Below are positions 60,110-64,000 of a DNA stretch of 64,000 nt, in pieces. The stretch spans positions 4,818-68,817 of the forward strand of contig CAZNKR010000004.1 in assembly GCA_964573715.1 (NCBI GenBank). Direction: 5' to 3'. Every line of letters starts with the position of its first letter. Positions within the stretch are counted from its first letter, which is position 1. A program made the position numbers and the translations under genes. The DNA is from SVEL01 sp964573715 (GTDB lineage Bacteria > Bacillota > Clostridia > Lachnospirales > Lachnospiraceae). Under the pieces are notes generated by a model. It was not told the origin of the DNA. It saw only the letters and a program-made list of their open reading frames with translations, and made no database searches.

Positions 60110-60709
60110 CTAGTTTTTTAATGATTTATAGGTTAATTTTATTGCTTCATCAACTGAATGGTATAATTTTTCTATGGATAAATCATTGTTAACAATAATA
60201 TCTGTATTCTTACGGAATTCATCGTCAGTTAATTGATTTGACATTATGGATTCTGCTTTATTTATAGAATATCCCCTAGAAGAAATAAGTCTATTAATTC
60301 TAGTTTGCTTACTAGCATAAATGTACCAATAAATATCACAAATATCTCTATATCCTGCTTCTATTAATAAAGCAGCTTCAACAATAATCAAATTCTTCTC
60401 GGAATAATTAAGGATTAATTCCTTTATATATTCTTTTACAGCTGGATGAATTATTGAATTAAGCTTATTTAGCAGTTCATGGTTATTAAATACTATATTT
60501 CCAAGTATTACTCTATCAATTTCTAAATCTTTAGATAAAATTTCACTTCCAAAAAGGTCAAGAATAGATTGGTATGCACTGTTGCCTTTTTCCATAACAA
60601 TATGCCCTACCTTATCAGCTTCAATAATCTGTGCATTGTATTTTTCTTTTAATATTTGAAGTACAGTTGATTTACCACAACCCACTCCACCTGTTATTCC
60701 GATTACCAT
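60110..60709 (-). CDS. coaE: dephospho-CoA kinase
   Basis: CoaE phosphorylates dephospho-CoA, the last step of CoA synthesis. The 199 residues have the P-loop GITGGVGCGKSTV (about 4-16), HPAVKEYIKE and VEAALLIEAGY. The ATG at 60709 follows GAGGTG; longer frames running into polA are rejected. It directly follows polA, a common pairing. Confidence 0.96.
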   Translation of the reverse strand: MVIGITGGVGCGKSTVLQILKEKYNAQIIEADKVGHIVMEKGNSAYQSILDLFGSEILSKDLEIDRVILGNIVFNNHELLNKLNSIIHPAVKEYIKELILNYSEKNLIIVEAALLIEAGYRDICDIYWYIYASKQTRINRLISSRGYSINKAESIMSNQLTDDEFRKNTDIIVNNDLSIEKLYHSVDEAIKLTYKSLKN

Positions 60710-60723
60710 TAAAACACCTCGAT

Positions 60724-63426
60724 TTAGTGTGCTACAAGCCAATTCTTCCCAACTTCTACACCAATTTCAAGTTTCACCTTAAGTTTTGCTGCATTAGACA
60801 TCTCTTTAACAAGTATATCCTTTACAATATCTATTTCACTAAGCTTTGTTTCAATTAAAAGCTCATCATGTACCTGAACTACAATATGAGAATCTAGCTT
60901 CATAGCTTGAAGTTTTTTGTCTACGTTTATCATTGCAATCTTCATAATATCGGCAGCAGTTCCTTGAATAGGTGAATTCATTGCAATTCTTTCACCAAAG
61001 GACCTTTGCATAAAATTGTTGGATTTAATTTCTGGTATTGGTCTTCTACGCTTAAACATAGTTGTTACATATCCATGTTCTTTAGCAAATGCAACTTCTT
61101 TATCAAGATATTCCTTGATTTTTGGATAAGTTTCAAAATATTGATTAATATATTCGTTTGCTTCTTTTCTACTAATACTTAAATCATTACTAAGTCCAAA
61201 TGAACTAATTCCATAAACAATACCAAAATTTACGGCTTTAGCATTGGAACGCTGTTGTTTTGTTACTTCCTCTAATGGTGTTTTAAACACTTTAGAAGCC
61301 GTAATTCTATGAATGTCCATGTCTGAATTATAGGCGTCTATTAATGATTCATCATTAGACATATGGGCTAATATACGTAATTCAATTTGTGAATAATCAG
61401 CATCAACAAAGATATATCCCTCCTCAGGAACAAAAACTTCTCTAATTTTTGCACCAATAGGCATGCGAATAGGAATATTTTGTAAATTTGGTTCTGTTGA
61501 AGAAATACGTCCAGTTGCTGTGATTGTTTGATTAAAGGTACCATGAATACGTCCATCTTCTTGAATATATGAAAACAAACCATCCGCATAAGTAGATTTT
61601 AGTTTAGTTAATGTTCTGTATTCAAGAATTTTAGCTACAAAAGGATAGTCATTTTTTAACTTTTCAAGTACATCAGCTGATGTAGAATAACCAGTTTTTG
61701 TCTTTTTTCCACCCTCTATTCCCATTTTATCAAACAATATCTCACCTAGTTGTTTTGGAGAATTAATATTAAACTTTGTACCACATTCCAAATATATTTC
61801 ATTTGTAAGACTTTCAATGTCTACAGCAAGGCTTGATCCATATTCTTTAAGAGCAGCACCATCAACCTTTATTCCGTAATTCTCCATTCTATTTAATGAA
61901 AAAACAAGTGGTAATTCAATATTATAATATAGTTCTCTCATATCTAGACTTTTAAGCTTTTCGTTTTCTATACTATAAGCTTTATTTGCAATATATGCAT
62001 AATAAGAAATCAACATAATTAAATTATGTCTATTAGTCTTATATAAATCTTCATGTTTTTTCTTTTCTTCAAGTGATTCCTTTGAAGTGACAATTACTTC
62101 TAGATAATCTCTACTAATATCTTCATAGGTGTAAGTATCTTTTAATGGATTAACTAAATATGCAGCAACTTCACAATCAAAAATTTTATCATTTTCAATT
62201 AAGTCAATATTTTTTAATTGCTTTTTTAAGTTAAACAGGCTAATGACTTTTGTAGATAAAACATTAATCAAGTCTTCCTTTACTGTTTTTATTTGCACTT
62301 CTTTCAGAATTGAGGAATCAATTATAAAGATTGTGTCCTCGCAGCTAAGTGCTATTATTGTAATATTTGTATCGGGTTTGTTATCATTAAGAAAATCAAA
62401 TGATAGTTGTTCATAGGTTTCACATAGTAAATTCTCAATGTGAAGTCCAATAACCAAACCATCTTTAATTGTATTAAGCATTTTTTTGTATTCTAAAGCG
62501 TTTGTAATTTCAATAATAGAGTCTTTAATATTTATTTCTTCTTTTGATGAAGCTCCTTTACTTGAAAATTTAGCCATTAAAGATTTAAATTCCAATTCTG
62601 AAATTTTTTCATATGCATTAGAATTAAACATATCTTCAGTTTTTCCATCTGCATAGGTAATATCTAAAGGTACATTAACATCAATAGTTGCCAGCTTCTT
62701 ACTTAATAAAGCAATATCATATTCGTTTCTAAGGGAATTTTGAGCTTTTGGTGGAGTTATTTCATCAATATGACTATATGCATTTTCCACCGAATCAAAG
62801 CTTGTAATTATTTTAGTTGCAGTTTTTTCGCCTATTCCAGTGACTCCAGGAATATTATCTGCAGTATCCCCCATAAGTGCTTTAAGATCAATAAATTGTT
62901 TAGGGTTTACCTGATATGTTGAAATAACATCATCCCAAAGGTAATTTTCTATTTCAGTAGTACCTTTCTTTGTTTTAGGAATTCTTATCATTATATTTTT
63001 AGTTGCAAGCTGTAATAAATCTCTATCACCAGAAATCACACGCACAATAAGACCAGCTTTTTCAGCACTAAAAGCAAGAGTGCCTAAAATATCATCAGCC
63101 TCATATCCAGCCTTTGATATTGTTGTAATGTTCATTGAAGAAAGAACCTCTCTAATAATAGGAACCTGTTCGTGAAGTTCTACAGGCATTGGCTTTCTTG
63201 TTCCTTTGTATTCTTCAAACATTTTATGTCTAAAAGTTTTTTCTTTTAAATCAAATGCAACAATTAAATAATCAGGTTTTTCTTCCTCTAGTACCTTAAA
63301 AAGAATATTTAAGAAACCATATACTGCATTTGTGTGTATACCTTTAGAATTTGTTAGTTCCGGTACTCCATAAAAGGCACGATTAAGTATACTGTGCCCA
63401 TCAATTAATAATAATTTTTCACTCAT
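60724..63426 (-). CDS. polA: DNA polymerase I
   Basis: The 900 residues hold an N-terminal 5'-3' exonuclease (LLLIDGHSILNRAFYG, EADDILGTLA, GDRDLLQLATK, LMGDTADNIPGV), a middle 3'-5' exonuclease-like domain (about 310-480) and a polymerase with motif A DADYSQIELRILAHMS, motif B RSNAKAVNFGIVYG and motif C VQVHDELLIE. The proofreading site is degenerate: the usual DxE is replaced (VIGLHIENL), so proofreading is likely lost, as in many Firmicutes. The ATG has GGAAAGG only about 25 bases upstream, with a small AAAGC/GCTTT hairpin between them. Confidence 0.96.
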   Translation of the reverse strand: MSEKLLLIDGHSILNRAFYGVPELTNSKGIHTNAVYGFLNILFKVLEEEKPDYLIVAFDLKEKTFRHKMFEEYKGTRKPMPVELHEQVPIIREVLSSMNITTISKAGYEADDILGTLAFSAEKAGLIVRVISGDRDLLQLATKNIMIRIPKTKKGTTEIENYLWDDVISTYQVNPKQFIDLKALMGDTADNIPGVTGIGEKTATKIITSFDSVENAYSHIDEITPPKAQNSLRNEYDIALLSKKLATIDVNVPLDITYADGKTEDMFNSNAYEKISELEFKSLMAKFSSKGASSKEEINIKDSIIEITNALEYKKMLNTIKDGLVIGLHIENLLCETYEQLSFDFLNDNKPDTNITIIALSCEDTIFIIDSSILKEVQIKTVKEDLINVLSTKVISLFNLKKQLKNIDLIENDKIFDCEVAAYLVNPLKDTYTYEDISRDYLEVIVTSKESLEEKKKHEDLYKTNRHNLIMLISYYAYIANKAYSIENEKLKSLDMRELYYNIELPLVFSLNRMENYGIKVDGAALKEYGSSLAVDIESLTNEIYLECGTKFNINSPKQLGEILFDKMGIEGGKKTKTGYSTSADVLEKLKNDYPFVAKILEYRTLTKLKSTYADGLFSYIQEDGRIHGTFNQTITATGRISSTEPNLQNIPIRMPIGAKIREVFVPEEGYIFVDADYSQIELRILAHMSNDESLIDAYNSDMDIHRITASKVFKTPLEEVTKQQRSNAKAVNFGIVYGISSFGLSNDLSISRKEANEYINQYFETYPKIKEYLDKEVAFAKEHGYVTTMFKRRRPIPEIKSNNFMQRSFGERIAMNSPIQGTAADIMKIAMINVDKKLQAMKLDSHIVVQVHDELLIETKLSEIDIVKDILVKEMSNAAKLKVKLEIGVEVGKNWLVAH

Positions 63427-63458
63427 TATTTTTTAAAGCAAGCTTTAATTCCTTTCCA

Positions 63459-63809
63459 TTATTTAATAAACACAAAAAATATAAAATAGAGAGCAGCAAT
63501 AATTGATACTGTATTCCCTATGTAAAACATCATTTTAACGATAAAATCGTGCTTGTATCTTGAATATATCAAATCTTCCTTTTTCTTTATGTTTTCGCTT
63601 AAACTTAACTTTAAGTTGAAATTTGAAAGTGAATTATTGTCCAAAGAATCTTTCTCTACAAAAACTTTATTGACCAAATAATATATTTCAAGTTCTTCTC
63701 TACAATAATGACAGGAATGATAATGTTCAATATATTCTTCTAGTTCCTCATCGGAAATATTATTTTGAATAAATTTATTTAAATTTTTATTAAATTTACT
63801 ACAATCCAT
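63459..63809 (-). CDS. zinc-finger (zf-HC2-like) single-pass membrane protein
   Basis: The 116-residue protein has an N-terminal HxxxCHYC-type motif (EHYHSCHYCREEL, about 29-41) as in anti-sigma factor zinc-binding domains, and one C-terminal helix (about 92-114). Anti-sigma factors are normally encoded after their sigma gene, but the gene upstream here is a tRNA. It precedes polA by 32 bases. Possible orphan anti-sigma or redox-sensing membrane protein. TTGGAG precedes the ATG. Confidence 0.7.
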   Translation of the reverse strand: MDCSKFNKNLNKFIQNNISDEELEEYIEHYHSCHYCREELEIYYLVNKVFVEKDSLDNNSLSNFNLKLSLSENIKKKEDLIYSRYKHDFIVKMMFYIGNTVSIIAALYFIFFVFIK

Positions 63810-63911
63810 ATGTGCTCCAATACTATAATTAAGTATTTACATGATTAGTAAATCTTATCATAACATCAATGTTTTTTCAATTAATATAGCTTAAGTAGAC
63901 TAATCAATATA

Positions 63912-63950
63912 TAAAAAGAAAAGTCCTGTAAACAAATGTTTACAAGACTT
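63912..63950 (-). terminator. terminator after tRNA-Leu
   Basis: AAGTCCTGTAAAC (63921-63933) pairs with GTTTACAAGACTT (63938-63950), one G-U pair on the transcript, loop of four, then TTCTTTTTAT on the minus strand. Confidence 0.9.
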
Positions 63951-63952
63951 AC

Positions 63953-64000
63953 TGCCGGCAGTGGGACTTGAACCCACACGTGGTTACCCACAACAGATTT
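63953..64000 (-). tRNA. tRNA-Leu, 3' part (cut by the window edge)
   Basis: On the minus strand the sequence runs AAATCTG (anticodon-stem 3' side), a long variable arm GTGGGTAACCAC, T-arm GTGGG-TTCAAGT-CCCAC, acceptor 3' strand TGCCGGC (63954-63960) and discriminator A. The long variable arm and discriminator A indicate tRNA-Leu, probably a UAA or CAA anticodon that lies outside the window. CCA is not encoded. Confidence 0.85.

Overview
The window is an AT-rich chromosomal segment from a low-GC Gram-positive bacterium, most likely a Clostridia member of the Lachnospiraceae type. The support is gene order (ylxM-ffh-rpsP-khpA-rimM-trmD; rplU-prp-rpmA-obg-yhbY-nadD-yqeK-rsfS; lexA divergent from a yneA-like LysM gene; pgeF-yggS-sepF), strong AGGAGG ribosome binding sites, perfect sigma-A promoters with 17-nt spacers, an L27 with the Firmicute Prp cleavage extension, and two signal peptidase I genes around rbgA. 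I could not search databases, so family names rest on motifs, length and context. Almost everything looks like core chromosome. No transposase, prophage or CRISPR was seen.

Layout. 1-2.1 kb: the end of one membrane protein and an ABC-2-like permease joined to a lipobox-like cysteine and a beta-propeller-like domain. 2.1-10.2 kb: the SRP/ribosome operon (ylxM, ffh, rpsP, khpA, rimM, trmD), then an inserted cassette of a lipoprotein, a secreted protein and a three-gene FtsX/MacB-type ABC exporter, then rplS with its leader. 10.2-21.7 kb: lepB-rbgA-lepB-rnhB, a FliK-like/FlhB-C-terminal-like pair, yraN, pgeF, an HlyD-like protein, yggS, sepF, aroB, lspA and an RluD-type synthase. 21.9-24.5 kb: a flippase-like protein with pssA and psd (phosphatidylethanolamine synthesis). 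24.7-29.4 kb: a small membrane protein, ttcA-like, a Xer-like recombinase, a repeat-bearing lipoprotein and the SOS pair yneA-like/lexA with three LexA boxes. 29.5-33.8 kb (minus): the L21/L27/Obg cluster ending in rsfS. 34.0-36.1 kb: a chemoreceptor on the plus strand. 36.2-42.5 kb (minus): RNase E/G, two radical-SAM-associated genes, a TPR protein, an O-antigen-ligase-like protein and a 49-residue membrane protein. 42.5-47.7 kb (minus): hisZ-hisG-hisD-hisB-hisIE behind a perfect promoter. 47.9-51.7 kb: recU, a pseudouridine synthase, three envelope or unknown genes. 51.9-57.8 kb: yeiH-like exporter, SDR, YgiQ, HAD, RsuA and small alarmone synthetase genes. 58.0-63.8 kb: a large FtsA-like ATPase, coaE, polA and a zinc-finger membrane protein. 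The window ends inside a tRNA-Leu gene.

How the genes fit together: protein targeting and export (ffh, two lepB, lspA), ribosome assembly and modification (rimM, trmD, rbgA, obg, rsfS, Prp), division and the SOS response (sepF, the FtsA-like protein, lexA, yneA-like), phospholipid synthesis, and a hetero-octameric HisZ/HisG-type histidine pathway. The least explained features are: short tandem repeats in several intergenic spaces, two of which look copied from the last codons of the gene upstream; a HisIE with a degenerate HisA/HisF-like barrel in front; the FliK-like/FlhB-tail pair; and the permease/lipobox/propeller fusion.
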